Source of the DNA: Thermoanaerobaculia bacterium
GTDB taxonomy: Bacteria > Acidobacteriota > Thermoanaerobaculia > Multivoradales > Multivoraceae
Assembly: GCA_022822365.1 (NCBI GenBank)
Contig: JAJEBV010000045.1
Coordinates: forward strand, 20,997 to 84,996
DNA: 64,000 nucleotides
Reading direction: 5' to 3'
Both the position numbers and the translations under genes were made by a program. Every line of letters starts with the position of its first letter. The stretch's first letter is position 1. Below, one piece after another: positions 17,601 through 26,044 of the stretch. The notes under the pieces were generated by a model. That model had not been told where the DNA came from. It made no database searches and saw only the letters and a program-made list of their open reading frames with translations.

Positions 17601-20600
17601 TCGGCGCCACCGGCGCGCCGAGCACGCTGAGGGGCGCCGCGTTGCTGGGCGAGGACAGGCCGTTCGTTTCGTGATTCGCGTAGACGGTGAATACGTAGTC
17701 GGCGCCGGCCGCAAGCCCCGTCACCGTCAGCGATTCGGCGCCCGCCGCGAGTTGGGTCGGCCATACGGACCTCGTGCCCCCAGCATCCACGTAGTGCACG
17801 AAGAAGCCCGTCTCGTCGGACGACGCGTCGCGCCAGGCAAGGGCCGCGCTGGTCGAGGAGGCCGTGACGGCGGTCAGATCCGTCGGCGGCGCGGGCGGCA
17901 TCGTGAGCGTCGCGGCGTCGCTCGGCGTCGACCCGGCGGGGCCTTCGGCAACGACTCTCAGGTCGTAGCCGGTGCTCGCCGCAAACCCCTCAAGCGCGGC
18001 CGCCTCGACGTTCGGTTCGAGGTCCGCCACCTCGGCCCAGGCGCCGCCGCCGGTCCGCCGCTCGACGACAAAGCCCGTCTCGTCCGTCGATTCGTCCCGC
18101 CAGGTCAGGCTGACGCTGGTCGAATCCGTGGCGACGGCCCGCAGACCCGTTGGGCGCCTCGTGCCGTAGGTGGTGGCGGAAGCGGAATTGCTCGGGTCGG
18201 ACCGGCCGTTCGTCTGGTGGATGGCCATGACCCGCAGCTCGTAGTCCGTGCCGGGACTGAGCCCCGTCACCGTAGCGGACTCGGCGCCCGCGGCCGGCGC
18301 CGTGCCGAAGGCGGTCCACGCCGCGTCGTCCGTCCGGCGGTACTCGATGGCAAAGCCCGACTCGTCCGAAGAGGCGTCCGTCCAAGAGAGGTCCACGGCG
18401 GTGGACGAGGCCGCCGACGCGGAAAGCCCGGTGGGCGCCGCGGGCGGCATGGTAAGCGATGCGGCGGCGCCCGCGTTCGACCCGTTCGCGTTGACCGCCG
18501 TCACCTGGAAGTCGTAGGCCGTGCTGGGCGAAAGCCCCGTGACCGTCACGGATTCGGCGTCGGCCGCCGTGGTGGTAGCCGTCACCCAACTGCCGCCGCC
18601 GGTGCGCTGCGCCACCTCGAAACCGGTCTCGTTCGTCGAGCCGTCCGTCCAGGTCACGGCGACGCTGGTGGAGCCGGCGGCGTTGGCTGCCACGCCCGTG
18701 GGCGCCGGCGGCAGCAACGGCGAACCGACGTGCGCCACGTTGCTCGGCGTCGAGTCGCCGTTCGCGTTCGTCGCCAGCACCCGGAACTCGTAGCCCTGGC
18801 CGGACGTCAGACCGCTGACCGTGGCGGACACAGCACCCACCGCGGCCCGCGGCCTGTCCACCCAAGCGCTGCCGTCGCTCGACTGCACCTTGAAGCCCGT
18901 CTCGTCGGACGAGTTGTCCGTCCAGGTGAGAGCGGCGCTCGTCGCCGTCGGCTGGGTCGCCGCAAGGGCGCTCGGCGCCGCTGGCGGCATCGTGAGCGTG
19001 ACCACGTCGCCCGGCGTCGAGCCCTGCGCGTTCCGGGCGCTGACCCGGAAATCGAAGGCCGTGCTGGCTACGAGCCCCGTCGCGCCGACGGACGTCGTGT
19101 CCGCCTCGACGGATCCGGCGAGCGTCCAGGCAGTCGTTCCCTGGCGCCGGTACTCGACGTCGAAACCGCCCTCGTCGCCCGATGCATCCGTCCAGGTCAA
19201 GAGGACGCTGGTCGATCCCGTCGGCGTGACGGCGAGGCCCGAAGGCGCAGCCGGCGGCCCGGGAGTCGTGTAGGGCACGACGTTGCTCGGGCTGGATTCG
19301 CCGTTCGCGTTCACCGCGCGAACCCGCCATTCGTAGCGCTCCCGCGGCGTCAGGTCGCTGATGTTCAGTGTCGTCCGGACCTGATTGCGGCTGTTCAGGC
19401 GAGCGACCGTTCCCAGGCTGATCCACGACTCGGCGCCGACCCGACTCTCGACCTTGATGCCGGTGTAGTCCAGCGCGTTGTTCCGCCAGAAGATGTCCAC
19501 TCCCTCCACGACCCTCTGCCTGGGCTCCAGCGTCAGGCTGGACGGCGCGGCCGGCGGCGACGTGACCTCCACCTGGAAGCTCGGCCGCGAGCCGTTCGCG
19601 TTCGTCGCCAGAACGCGGAAGCGGTACGCGCGGCTCGGCAGCAGGCCCGTCACCGTGGCGGTCTCCACATCCGAGCCTGTTGTGGCGCCCGACACCCAGG
19701 CGTCCCGGCCGAACAGCCGGTACTGCACCTCGAAGGCCGTCTCGTCGGAGGAGTTGTCCGCCCACTCCACACGAGCGGAGTCCGAGCCGAGGAAGGTGAC
19801 GACGACGTCCGAGGCCGGTTCGGACAGGCGCGGGAAGTTCGTCGCGGAAGCGACATTCGACGGCGAGGAAAGCCCGTGGTCTTCGTGCCGGGCAAACACG
19901 CGGAAGTCGTAGTCCCGGTTCGGGATGAGGTCCGTCACCGCAACCCCGGAGGCGTCAGCCGCCGGATCCGGCGCCCACAAGGTCCAGCCGGCTTCCGACT
20001 GGCCGCGGTACTCCACCTGGAACGAGGTCTCCGTGGACGCGTTGTCGGTCCAGGTCAGGGCCGCGGAGGTCGGGCCGGCAACGGAAACCTGAAGGTTCGT
20101 CGGCGCCGCGGGCGGCATGGTGAGACTCGCCTCGCCGCTCGGATTCGCGCCTGCGTCGTTCACGGCGACGACCCGGAAGTCGTAGCTTGCGCCCGGCGAG
20201 AGCCCCGTCGCCGTGTGGGTCCTCGTGTTGGCGGAAAGAACGGAGCCCAGCGCCGCAAAGGCCGCCGACCCCTGCCGGGACTCGACCCGGAAGCCGGTCT
20301 CGTTCGATGCGTTGTCCGTCCAGGTCAGCACGACGGAGGTCGAGCCGTCGGCTCGCGCCGTCAGGTCGGACGGGACCCGCGGGGTCGGGTGGAGGTCGAA
20401 GGTGACGACCTCGCTCTCGACGGCGCCGTTCGATGAGTGGGCCAGAACCCGGAAGTGGTAGAGCGTGTTCGCGGTGAGGCCCGTCGCCGTGTGGGAGGTC
20501 GTATTCGCGGCCACGTCGGTGTAACTCCAGACGCCGTCGTCCGGCCGCACGCCGACGCGGAAGCCCGTCTCGTCGGACGAATTGTCCATCCATGTCAGGT

Positions 20601-23600
20601 CGACCTCCGTTGTCGCCGAGCCATACGTGGCAGCGAGCCCGGATGCCGGCGTCGGCGGCAACGGATCGGGCACGGGCAACGTGAAGGTCGTCGTGCTGGG
20701 GCTGATGGCCCAGGAGGCGTTCGCCACGACCAGTTCCAGCGTGTAGCCGCCTGGACGGAGTCCTTCAAGCGTCGCCTGCGTCGTGTCTGCGGGATAGACA
20801 CCGTAGACCGTGGCCGGCGCGCCGCTCCGGCGGAGCGTTACCTGGTACGAGACCTCGTCGGTCGCGTTGTCCGTCCAGGCGAAACGCACCGTTGTCGGAC
20901 CGGCCTGCTCCGTCGCAAGCCCGGAAGGCCGCCGCGGCGGCGCCGGGGTGGGACCCACGATGAACCTGGAGCCGACCCGCTTGCCGCCGGCGTTCACCGC
21001 CTCCGCCCGGAAAGGCGTGTTGCCCGTGAGTGGTCGCGTGGTGTAGCGGACCCACTCCGCGTTCCGGAAGGTGGCCATGTCCACCGCGGCCCCGTTCGCC
21101 GGTTCGACGGAGATCTCGAAGCGGGGGACGATCCGGTCGCTGGCGTCCCGGTCGAGCGAGGCTGTGACATCGGGAATCCCCGGCGGTTCGACCGTCAGAT
21201 CGACCGACACCTCGCCGCTCAGGCCCTGGCCGCCCGGCGTCACGGAAGCGACGCGGAACACGAGGTGGCTGTTCTCCGGCAGACCTCCTACCACCGCCGT
21301 CTCCGTGTCCGGCGCCACGGACTTGACGACCGTCCACTCCTGGCCCGCGAACGGCCGCATATGGACGTCAAAGGCGGTCTCGTTGGCCGATTCGTCGTCG
21401 TCCTCCGACAGATCCTCCCAGGACAGGCGGACGGTGGTCGAACTCAGGCGCAGACCGACGAGGTCGCCCGGCGCCTCGGGCGGCACGGGCGGCTCGGTCC
21501 TCGCCGACACGATCCGGCTCCAGGCGGTCCCGTGGGTGTTGGTCGCTCCCACGCGGAACTCGTAGACGACGTCGTTCAGGAGGTCCGAAACGTCCACCGT
21601 CGTGACGTCCGCCCCCAGCGAGGGGCCGTTCTCCCAGTCCTCGGCGCCCTCCTCGCGGTACTGGACCTGAAACCCGGTCTCGGTCTCGGACCAGTCGCTC
21701 CAGGTGAGCCGCACCTTGCCCGCGATGTCGCGCGTGCCCGCGCCACGGGGGACGATTTCCACTCGCAGTTGGCCGGGCGCGTTCGGAGGCCCGGCGCCGG
21801 GCGTCCGGACGGCCCACTCGTAGCTGTAGCTGGTGAAACCGACGGAGTTCGTCGCCGCGACGCGGAAGACGTAGCGGGTCCCGGGAGACAGGCCGGTCAG
21901 CGTCGTCGACTCGACGCCGGGAACGAGGTTCGCCCCGCTCAGCCAGGGGCCGTCGCCGAAAACGCGATAGCGAACGCCGTAGCTCACCTCGCGCGACGAG
22001 ACGTCCTCCCAGGTGAGGGCGACATCGACCGTGGCGCCGTTCGGCGTCGCCGTGCCGGACAGATTGGCGGGCGGCGCCGCCAGCATGAAGTTGTCGAAGG
22101 TGGAGGTGGAATGGAGGAGATGCCGGATGGCCCGTTCGTTCTCCCGCTCGTTCAGGATGCCGATGGGGACGGGTCCGGTAAGGGGAGAACTTGATGCGGC
22201 CCGGTTCGCAGCCTGAATGCGGACGGTCGAGTAGAACGGCTCGCGGGTGAACGAATCGCCGTACTCGCGACAACCAAAGAAGCCTAGCCGCACACACCGC
22301 CGCGGCGTGCCGTAGCTCATGATCGTCGCCACGTTCAGCTCGTTGCCGCCGGCGAAATGTGTGTGGCCGAAGGCGTACGGGTAGATGGGAAGCCGCGGAT
22401 CCGGACTGTGGTTCGCCGGATCGTGCATGGCTCCCAACACGTGGCCGATCTCGTGAGCCAGGATGGACCAGGTGCTCGCGCCCGCAATGTCGCAGTGGTA
22501 GTTGTAGAGACCGATGGCCGAGGGCGACATGGTCTCCGTCGTGTGCGTGTTGCCCCGGGCGAAGGCCACGCCACAGGCGAGCCGCCCGGGAATCGTCGGC
22601 TCCCACGTCCACAGGATGACGATGTCCGCGTCGTGCGCCTCCCGCAGCCGAAGCGTGTCCGGGTCCGTCCGCATGGCGAAGATGTACTCCCTGGATCCTT
22701 GCTTCCGGTTGTCGTAAGCGGCCCGGGGCAGGGCGGCGACATGGGCAAGTCTCAGCCGGGCAGGAAAGGCGCCATTGCGCCAGACCATGTTCACGTAGTC
22801 GACCGCGCCCTGCGTCTCTGTCCCGATGGTGGTCGACGGATCCCGCTGCGTGACCACCGCCATGGTGTCCGCCACGCTCGGCGTGTACAGGATCATCACG
22901 TCGATCACATGCTGGTCGTCGTCCTCGATCACCACCTCCACCGGCGCGACGTCCGCCCCGGCCAGCGTCCCGCTCACCCGCACCGTTTCGTGCGGCTCGG
23001 GCGAGGCGTCGTCCGTCGGGCTCAGCGTGAAGGTCGCCGTGCCGCTCGTCTGGTTCGCCATGAGCGTCAGCGGAAAGTCGGCGACGGCAGTGAAATCGAC
23101 GCCGGGCGTGGCGACGCCCTCCATCGCCGGAGCGCCGCCGACGCTGATCGTGATCGTCTGATCGCTGCCGAAGACATCGCCCGCGGCGACCGACGCCGTT
23201 ACCGTGACCGTCGCTGGCGCGGAGGCGTTCTCCGCCACCGACAGGGGATCCGCGCTCAACGTCACGGCAACCACCGACTGCGCCGCCGCCAACCCCTCCG
23301 GTCCCGAGGCCGAACCGGCCGCACCGGCCTGCGAGATGGAACCCGCCTGCGAGAGCCCCTCCGACGACGAAGGCGCGGCAGGCGGCTCCGCCCCGAACCG
23401 CGCCGCTTCGACGGCCGCCCGCGAGGCGAACGCCTCCAGCACGCCGTCCGGCGCCTCCGGCATGGGCGCCACGGTCTCCGGGCACCACGGTTGTCCGTCC
23501 GGGTTCAGCTCGCCGGCGGCGTCGGCCTCGGACGCCACCGCGCCCAACCCGCTGGAGTCGGCGCGCAGGGCGAACTTCAACTTCCCCGGCGCCCCGTAGG

Positions 23601-24102
23601 CGCCGTGGACATGGCCGTTGTGCAGCGTCAGCGAGATCGTGTCGTAAGCCGCGCCCGCCACCCGCCCGGACCAGAGCGCATCGCCGCCGCCGCGCTCCTC
23701 GAAGTGACTGAGCACTGCCTGAAACGTCTCCCCGTCGGGCGTCGCCAGTTCCAGCCGGGGCGCCCCGCGGCGCAGCAGGTCGAGGTCCACCCGGACCCGG
23801 TGCCGCGGCACGTCCGCCGGAAAGAAGGAGACGGCCTGGCTTCCGGCGGCCCTCGGCGTCCCGGCGGCCTGCGCCTCGGCTACGGCGGAAGGCTCGAAGC
23901 TGAGCAGGCTCTGCGCCTTGGCGGGCGCCGCCAGCGCCGCCGCCCAGAGACCGGCCACGAGCAGCACAACAGCCGGCAGGCACCAGCTTCCCGGGCGGCG
24001 GCGGAGACCGTAGCCCTCCCCCACCTGGACACGAAGAGCAGCGGCATCCAACGCATCCGCCGTCGTGGAGCCGACTCTCCGGCCGGCCTCAGGCGCGCCC
24101 AA
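11620..24102 (-). CDS. Giant secreted metzincin protease with about 32 fibronectin III modules
   Basis: 4,160 aa. TTG start at 24102 with GGGAGG six bases upstream. Layout: signal peptide to about residue 64 (AAPAKA|QS); an N-terminal beta-rich domain (about 80-180) shared with the protease at 35326-38523; a Calx-beta domain (about 285-395); a zinc protease domain with HEIGHVLGAMHD (His550, Glu551, His554, His560) and a Met-turn IMSYGT; about 32 FN3 modules (about 675-3638); a Calx-beta-like pair; a further FN3-like domain; an acidic linker; and a C-terminal domain starting CVSDAQW (about 4072-4160). The zinc motif fits reprolysin/peptidyl-Asp-type metzincins. Predicted cell-surface or secreted protease/adhesin; substrate unknown. 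Follows fabF by 153 bases on the same strand. Confidence 0.88.
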   Translation of the reverse strand: MGAPEAGRRVGSTTADALDAAALRVQVGEGYGLRRRPGSWCLPAVVLLVAGLWAAALAAPAKAQSLLSFEPSAVAEAQAAGTPRAAGSQAVSFFPADVPRHRVRVDLDLLRRGAPRLELATPDGETFQAVLSHFEERGGGDALWSGRVAGAAYDTISLTLHNGHVHGAYGAPGKLKFALRADSSGLGAVASEADAAGELNPDGQPWCPETVAPMPEAPDGVLEAFASRAAVEAARFGAEPPAAPSSSEGLSQAGSISQAGAAGSASGPEGLAAAQSVVAVTLSADPLSVAENASAPATVTVTASVAAGDVFGSDQTITISVGGAPAMEGVATPGVDFTAVADFPLTLMANQTSGTATFTLSPTDDASPEPHETVRVSGTLAGADVAPVEVVIEDDDQHVIDVMILYTPSVADTMAVVTQRDPSTTIGTETQGAVDYVNMVWRNGAFPARLRLAHVAALPRAAYDNRKQGSREYIFAMRTDPDTLRLREAHDADIVILWTWEPTIPGRLACGVAFARGNTHTTETMSPSAIGLYNYHCDIAGASTWSILAHEIGHVLGAMHDPANHSPDPRLPIYPYAFGHTHFAGGNELNVATIMSYGTPRRCVRLGFFGCREYGDSFTREPFYSTVRIQAANRAASSSPLTGPVPIGILNERENERAIRHLLHSTSTFDNFMLAAPPANLSGTATPNGATVDVALTWEDVSSREVSYGVRYRVFGDGPWLSGANLVPGVESTTLTGLSPGTRYVFRVAATNSVGFTSYSYEWAVRTPGAGPPNAPGQLRVEIVPRGAGTRDIAGKVRLTWSDWSETETGFQVQYREEGAEDWENGPSLGADVTTVDVSDLLNDVVYEFRVGATNTHGTAWSRIVSARTEPPVPPEAPGDLVGLRLSSTTVRLSWEDLSEDDDESANETAFDVHMRPFAGQEWTVVKSVAPDTETAVVGGLPENSHLVFRVASVTPGGQGLSGEVSVDLTVEPPGIPDVTASLDRDASDRIVPRFEISVEPANGAAVDMATFRNAEWVRYTTRPLTGNTPFRAEAVNAGGKRVGSRFIVGPTPAPPRRPSGLATEQAGPTTVRFAWTDNATDEVSYQVTLRRSGAPATVYGVYPADTTQATLEGLRPGGYTLELVVANASWAISPSTTTFTLPVPDPLPPTPASGLAATYGSATTEVDLTWMDNSSDETGFRVGVRPDDGVWSYTDVAANTTSHTATGLTANTLYHFRVLAHSSNGAVESEVVTFDLHPTPRVPSDLTARADGSTSVVLTWTDNASNETGFRVESRQGSAAFAALGSVLSANTRTHTATGLSPGASYDFRVVAVNDAGANPSGEASLTMPPAAPTNLQVSVAGPTSAALTWTDNASTETSFQVEYRGQSEAGWTLWAPDPAADASGVAVTDLIPNRDYDFRVFARHEDHGLSSPSNVASATNFPRLSEPASDVVVTFLGSDSARVEWADNSSDETAFEVQYRLFGRDAWVSGATTGSDVETATVTGLLPSRAYRFRVLATNANGSRPSFQVEVTSPPAAPSSLTLEPRQRVVEGVDIFWRNNALDYTGIKVESRVGAESWISLGTVARLNSRNQVRTTLNISDLTPRERYEWRVRAVNANGESSPSNVVPYTTPGPPAAPSGLAVTPTGSTSVLLTWTDASGDEGGFDVEYRRQGTTAWTLAGSVEADTTSVGATGLVASTAFDFRVSARNAQGSTPGDVVTLTMPPAAPSALAATQPTATSAALTWTDNSSDETGFKVQSSDGSAWVDRPRAAVGAVSATVSGLTSGQGYEFRVLATNANGDSTPSNVAHVGSPLLPPAPTGVAANAAGSTSVAVTWTDGSTNETGFEVAQRTGGGSWVTATTTAADAESVTVTGLSPSTAYDFQVTAVNANGSNAGAAASLTMPPAAPTGLSASAASSTAVDLSWTDASSDESGFAIEYRRTDDAAWTAFGTAPAAGAESATVTGLSPGTDYELRVMAIHQTNGRSDPSNSASATTYGTRRPTGLRAVATDSTSVSLTWRDESTDETGFVVERRTGGGAWAEVADLEPNVEAAALEGFAASTGYDLRVVAEGPAGSTPSDAATLTMPPAPPTDLTAVTASSTSAALAWRDASSDETGFFVHYVDAGGTRSVWPTQLAAGAESLTVTGLAAGADYVFTVYANHETNGLSSPSNAAPLSVLGAPVAPTGVSAAAAGSTTVNLSWTDASSNETGFRVDYRSGPVAWTEGSSVSAGTQSAQVTGLTASRGYEFRVAATNSHGATPSAGVNLVMPPPAPRITGVAAESGTSVGVYWQDLSPDETSFVIEYRQSAAPAWTTWSPEAPANARSAVVTGLTVGVSYQFRVYARHRRNGLSTPSETETLNQLGTPTAPSGLVVTPRGSTRVALTWVDNSTDEVAFDVEQRSGSNPWATVVTVGADTNFAGVTSLVAGQSYDFRVAARNANGVARSGEVTVHLPPEAPSGLTVTAAGPTGATLTWADTSTRETGFAIEYRALDVEAWTTWGTSAAANATTITVTGLTAGVGYQFRVRAMGSGGSLSDPSNVAILAALGAPAAPTDFAVVAAGSTTATATWTDNSTNESVFRVERRLAGETEWTEAALANRDTTTVSVPRLAASTAYEFRVLAWNEHGGSPSNVVSLTMPPAPPTGLVATVASPSSVTLSWTDASTDETGFVAEYRIAKAKTWSTFVTEAVPNASSLVVTGLSPGKTYEFRVFAKHAANGPSSPSNVVTIEMLGGPPAPTNVGASASGSTSALVTWTDGATNETGFTVETRVGLGDWVAAASVDANVETATVEGLLPSTTYAIRVAAVNANGAVPSDPVSLTMPPAAPTGLLAATTTATSVTLTWTDASSDETGFVAEYRATGGSAWTAFGTKAAADATSITVTGLTSGTTYEFRVFAESANGRSSPSGVARVGAGGAPAAASAVAAAPTGSTSVLVTWADNAADETGFQVQYRVDSGGSGGWTVGPEVGASVTRAVVAGLETSTAYEFRVVALNADGSTPSVAVSLTTPPPAPGDLRANRTSGSRVKLSWVDREPVLHVTFVIEYKAANAREWTVWPTDVGVTSLAVTGLSRRRNYAFRVFTKHAANGLSSPSRVVTVGPFGAPAAPTGIVATASGASAVVVGWTDASSDETGFVVDYRVARGGAAWTTFLTAEEDANQATVTGLAAETTYEFRVGAENGKGVSWSLVATATTSVDTVPAAPTNLAAGFVGQTRRELTWTDVATNETAYEVSYSGNNFASKVYAVYPAGQESATLTGLKPDTYSFEVRAVNAVGRSSAATVTNHRLSLLRGDPPTPPNKLKAKLTSPITVRLTWQDRATDETDYFAVIRPENGAWSYARSDPDSTVGVFHGIEPNMKYYARVLAHHEDKGAYDSKWIEFDTFAEPRAVSGLVVAPAGSTSVTLEWVDESSEETGYEVQIRGAEPGWVTEATLAAGAEQASVSGLYPGAAYRFRVRTVTADGAVSSEAVRLTMPPPPPSGLAARRKAATSVALSWTDESTDETSFVAEYRTVGVSAWTRFAAEAAADETTLEVTGLVATSSYEFRVFARHDVNGLSSPSNVARFDLVGAPEAPGAVSVEATGVTEVTVSWTDRSSDETGFRVEQRTGGGAWTTAATEAAGAETAAISGLVAGATYDFRVLAVNSHGSRASAVVSLTLPAAPPTVALHSADAIATEGASGDPARMRLRLSRALDSGESLTVDFSVDFNVRASLSHSGVSLNHTDGATTGTLTITGPSAPKDVDLYLYSANHTVNRWASGIRTADFRLTGVSGVDGASLSGLPSTKIFVNDSLNDRTTYMQVLGGRWPIASRTVEEGSTVIVLLHGKAGRKRTSGSRPYDWYNVTIGVQNLTTDFDDLDRAERGHNTIGGFLRRDQEKGIDYYNVGVLGYGKPGELVIPIRSDGANEGDERFRVFIAETPAYEYEGRASYMGVTGAYNSLRSAPGIDFTIKGDSGGPRRAEGPPAPSQAVSNVHVTAVDAANAKVTWDAVEHATSYLVEYETTSALADERNHVQGAAFGWTETNWTFQHDAAEAMTITVTVTPAYEDENGDTQHLDDLAGTGTIDVAPTSPGDSTKDEDPPDDDEDDDPPPAPCVSDAQWKQVSDYYDHNRNRSPNYGANWYRVLIAYQQERADKELPDWVGATAKPTTPYTVKEAKTSETVWSGWTPVRKVLECLEKEGA
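13185..22080 (-). repeat. Tandem array of about 32 FN3-coding repeats (about 278 bp each)
   Basis: Each unit encodes one FN3 module around a WTD(N/A)SS(D/N)ETGF core and a Y-F-RV strand near its end. Over modules 7-26 two types alternate: type A ends in SLTMPPAAP, type B has FA-H--NGLSSPSN and ends LGAPAAP. The higher-order repeat is therefore about 185-190 residues (about 560 bp). Several modules near the ends (4, 9, 10, 27-29) are more divergent. Confidence 0.85.
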
Positions 24103-24255
24103 TCCGAACCTCCCGCAAAGAATCGAGCCGAGGGGCAGGGAGGGGCGCCCGGCCCGCCGTTGAACTCGGGAATCAAGCCTAAATCGGCGGTCTCCTCCGT
24201 CAACGGCTGCGCCAATGACTGTTTGGAAACGCCGATCACTCCTCCATCTGACATG

Positions 24256-25497
24256 TCATGACCGACCCATGACCAACGCGCCATTCGTGCCGCCAAAGCC
24301 GAAGGAGTTCGTCAGAGCCACCTCGACCTTGGTCTCGCGCGGCTCGTGCGGCACGAAGTCGAGGTCGCACTCCTCGCCGGGCTCGTCGAGGTTGAGCGTG
24401 GCGGGCAGCACCTGGCGGTCGATAGCGAGGGCCAGGATGCCGGCTTCGACGCCGCCGGCGGCGCCCAGCAGGTGACCCGTGGAGGACTTGGTCGAGGACA
24501 CGGCCAGGCGGCAGGCGTGGTCGCCGAACACCCGCTTGATCGCACGGACCTCGGCGATGTCGCCGAGCGGCGTCGAGGTGCCGTGGGCGTTGACGTAGTC
24601 GACCGTCTCCGGCGCGAGTCCGGCGTCGTCGAGGGCGGCGCGCATGACGCGCGCGGCGCCGTCTCCTTGCGGTTCCGGCGCCGAGACGTGGTAGGCGTCG
24701 GAACTCATGCCGTAACCGACGATCTCGGCGTAGACGCGGGCGCCGCGCTCGAGCGCCGCCTCACGCTCTTCCAGGATGAGGATCCCCGCTCCCTCCCCGA
24801 GCACGAAGCCGTCGCGGCCTCTGTCCCAGGGGCGGGACGCCTTCTCCGGCTCGTCGTTGCGCACGGACAGCGCCTTCATCGCGCCGAAGCCGGCCAGCGC
24901 CAGATCGGACGTCGTGGCCTCGGCGCCGCCGGCGAACGCCGCGTCGGCGTAGCCGTGCTGGATCATCCGGAACGCATCGCCGACTCCGTGCAGGCCGGTC
25001 GTGCAGGCGGTCGTCGGGCAGGTGTTCGGCCCGCGCGCGCCGAAACGGATCGAGATCTGGCCGGAAGCCATGTTCGCGATCAGGCCGGGGATGAAGAACG
25101 GCGAAACCCGGCGCGGCCCGCGGTCGCGCCAGATTCCGTGCATGTGCTCGATCAGCGGCAGGCCGCCCATACCGGAACCGACGACGGTGGCGACCCGGTC
25201 CCTGTTGCTGTCGTCGATCTCGAACCCGGCATCCTCGTGGGCCAGCGTCGCGGCGGCGAGGGCGAACTGGATGAACAGGTCGACCCGGCGGATCTCCTTG
25301 CGGCCCATGAACCGCTCGGCGTCGAAGTCCCGCACTTCCGCGGCGATCTTCGTCGTGTAGAGGTCGGCGTCGACGCGCGTCAGCGGACCGACACCGCTTC
25401 GTCCCTCCATCAGGCCGGACCACGTCGCCTCCGTGCCCACGCCAAGCGGGGACACCAGCCCCACGCCAGTAACGACGACGCGTCTACGGTCGCTCAT
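24256..25497 (-). CDS. fabF: 3-oxoacyl-ACP synthase II
   Basis: Elongating condensing enzyme of type II fatty-acid synthesis. 413 aa from ATG 25497 (MSDRRRVVVTGVG), matching family length; an in-frame TTG at 25518 lies inside repeat R3 and has no binding site. Catalytic residues: Cys165 (PTTACTTG), His305 (NAHGTSTPLGD), Lys337 and His342 (SSTKSSTGHLLGAAGG). C-terminal NSFGFGGTNG is intact. Lies downstream of acpP, separated by repeat R3, as in the usual fabD-fabG-acpP-fabF order. Confidence 0.96.
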   Translation of the reverse strand: MSDRRRVVVTGVGLVSPLGVGTEATWSGLMEGRSGVGPLTRVDADLYTTKIAAEVRDFDAERFMGRKEIRRVDLFIQFALAAATLAHEDAGFEIDDSNRDRVATVVGSGMGGLPLIEHMHGIWRDRGPRRVSPFFIPGLIANMASGQISIRFGARGPNTCPTTACTTGLHGVGDAFRMIQHGYADAAFAGGAEATTSDLALAGFGAMKALSVRNDEPEKASRPWDRGRDGFVLGEGAGILILEEREAALERGARVYAEIVGYGMSSDAYHVSAPEPQGDGAARVMRAALDDAGLAPETVDYVNAHGTSTPLGDIAEVRAIKRVFGDHACRLAVSSTKSSTGHLLGAAGGVEAGILALAIDRQVLPATLNLDEPGEECDLDFVPHEPRETKVEVALTNSFGFGGTNGALVMGRS

Positions 25498-25516
25498 GAG
25501 TCCAGGAATCTGCTCC

Positions 25517-25608
25517 AAAGCAGCACCGGCCTGACGGCCGGTACGTTCTTCCCCGGGTCAGAAGACCCGGGGTCACACGGCAGCGGGTCAGATGACCCGC
25601 GCACCCAG
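25517..25608 (-). repeat. Palindromic repeat copy R3 in the acpP-fabF spacer
   Basis: Minus strand: CTGGGTGCGCGGGTC, hairpin GCGGGTC-ATCT-GACCCGC, a variant second hairpin CCCCGGGTC-TTCT-GACCCGGGG, and third hairpin ACCGGCC-GTCA-GGCCGGT. Same family as R1, R2, R4 and R5 but the middle hairpin is replaced by a duplicate of the first type. It fills nearly the whole spacer, in the same orientation as the transcript. Confidence 0.8.
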
Positions 25609-25615
25609 CGGACGG

Positions 25616-25855
25616 TCAGCTCGAGGCGCCGTTGGCCTGGATGTAATCGATGGCCTCCTTGACCGAGCCGATCTTCTCGGCGTCTTCGTCCGGAATCTCG
25701 ATACCGAACTCCTCCTCGAAGGCCATGACGAGCTCGACGATGTCGAGCGAGTCTGCACCGAGGTCGTCAGTGAAGCTGGCCTCCGGAGTGACTTCGTCGG
25801 CATCGACTCCGAGCTGCTCGACGATGATGCTGTTGACCTTTTCGACTACTGACAT
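25616..25855 (-). CDS. acpP: Acyl carrier protein
   Basis: 79 aa, acidic, carries the 4'-phosphopantetheine on Ser36 in [15 protein letters not shown]. Ends [14 protein letters not shown] 25855 with GAGGA about seven bases upstream. The central carrier for FabD, FabG, FabF and FabH encoded around it. Flanked on both sides by palindromic repeats R3 and R4, which could insulate or stabilise a highly expressed transcript. Confidence 0.98.
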   Translation of the reverse strand: MSVVEKVNSIIVEQLGVDADEVTPEASFTDDLGADSLDIVELVMAFEEEFGIEIPDEDAEKIGSVKEAIDYIQANGASS

Positions 25856-25957
25856 TCTGGTTCCTCTCTGGGGGAGTTAGCACGGGTTGGGCGTCCTGGA
25901 CCCGCGGGCGGAAGGAAGACTATGCCACCACCGGGGCCATCCGTCCAATGCCAACCG

Positions 25958-26036
25958 CTGGGTGCGCGGGTCTTCTGACCCGCTGCCGCCGCAGGCGGCC
26001 GGTAAGACGGCGCCGGCCGCCAGGCCGGCTCCGCTT
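25958..26036 (+). repeat. Palindromic repeat copy R4 in the fabG-acpP spacer
   Basis: CTGGGTGCGCGGGTC with hairpins GCGGGTC-TTCT-GACCCGC, GCCGCC-GCA-GGCGGC and GCCGGCC-GCCA-GGCCGGC, ending CTCCGCTT. Orientation is opposite to the genes and to R3. Nearly identical to R2, 15 kb away. Confidence 0.85.
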
Positions 26037-26044
26037 GGGAGCTC

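Noticed and set aside
17119..20436. 1,105-codon open frame on the plus strand opposite the FN3 array
   Set aside because: It is the antisense of a repeated, GC-rich coding array; its translation is Arg/Gly/His-rich with no domain, and the minus strand has clear FN3 modules.
13185..22080. Regularly spaced repeats that could suggest a CRISPR array or satellite
   Set aside because: The repeats are about 278 bp, in frame, and encode FN3 modules with divergent bases; no short identical repeats with unique spacers.
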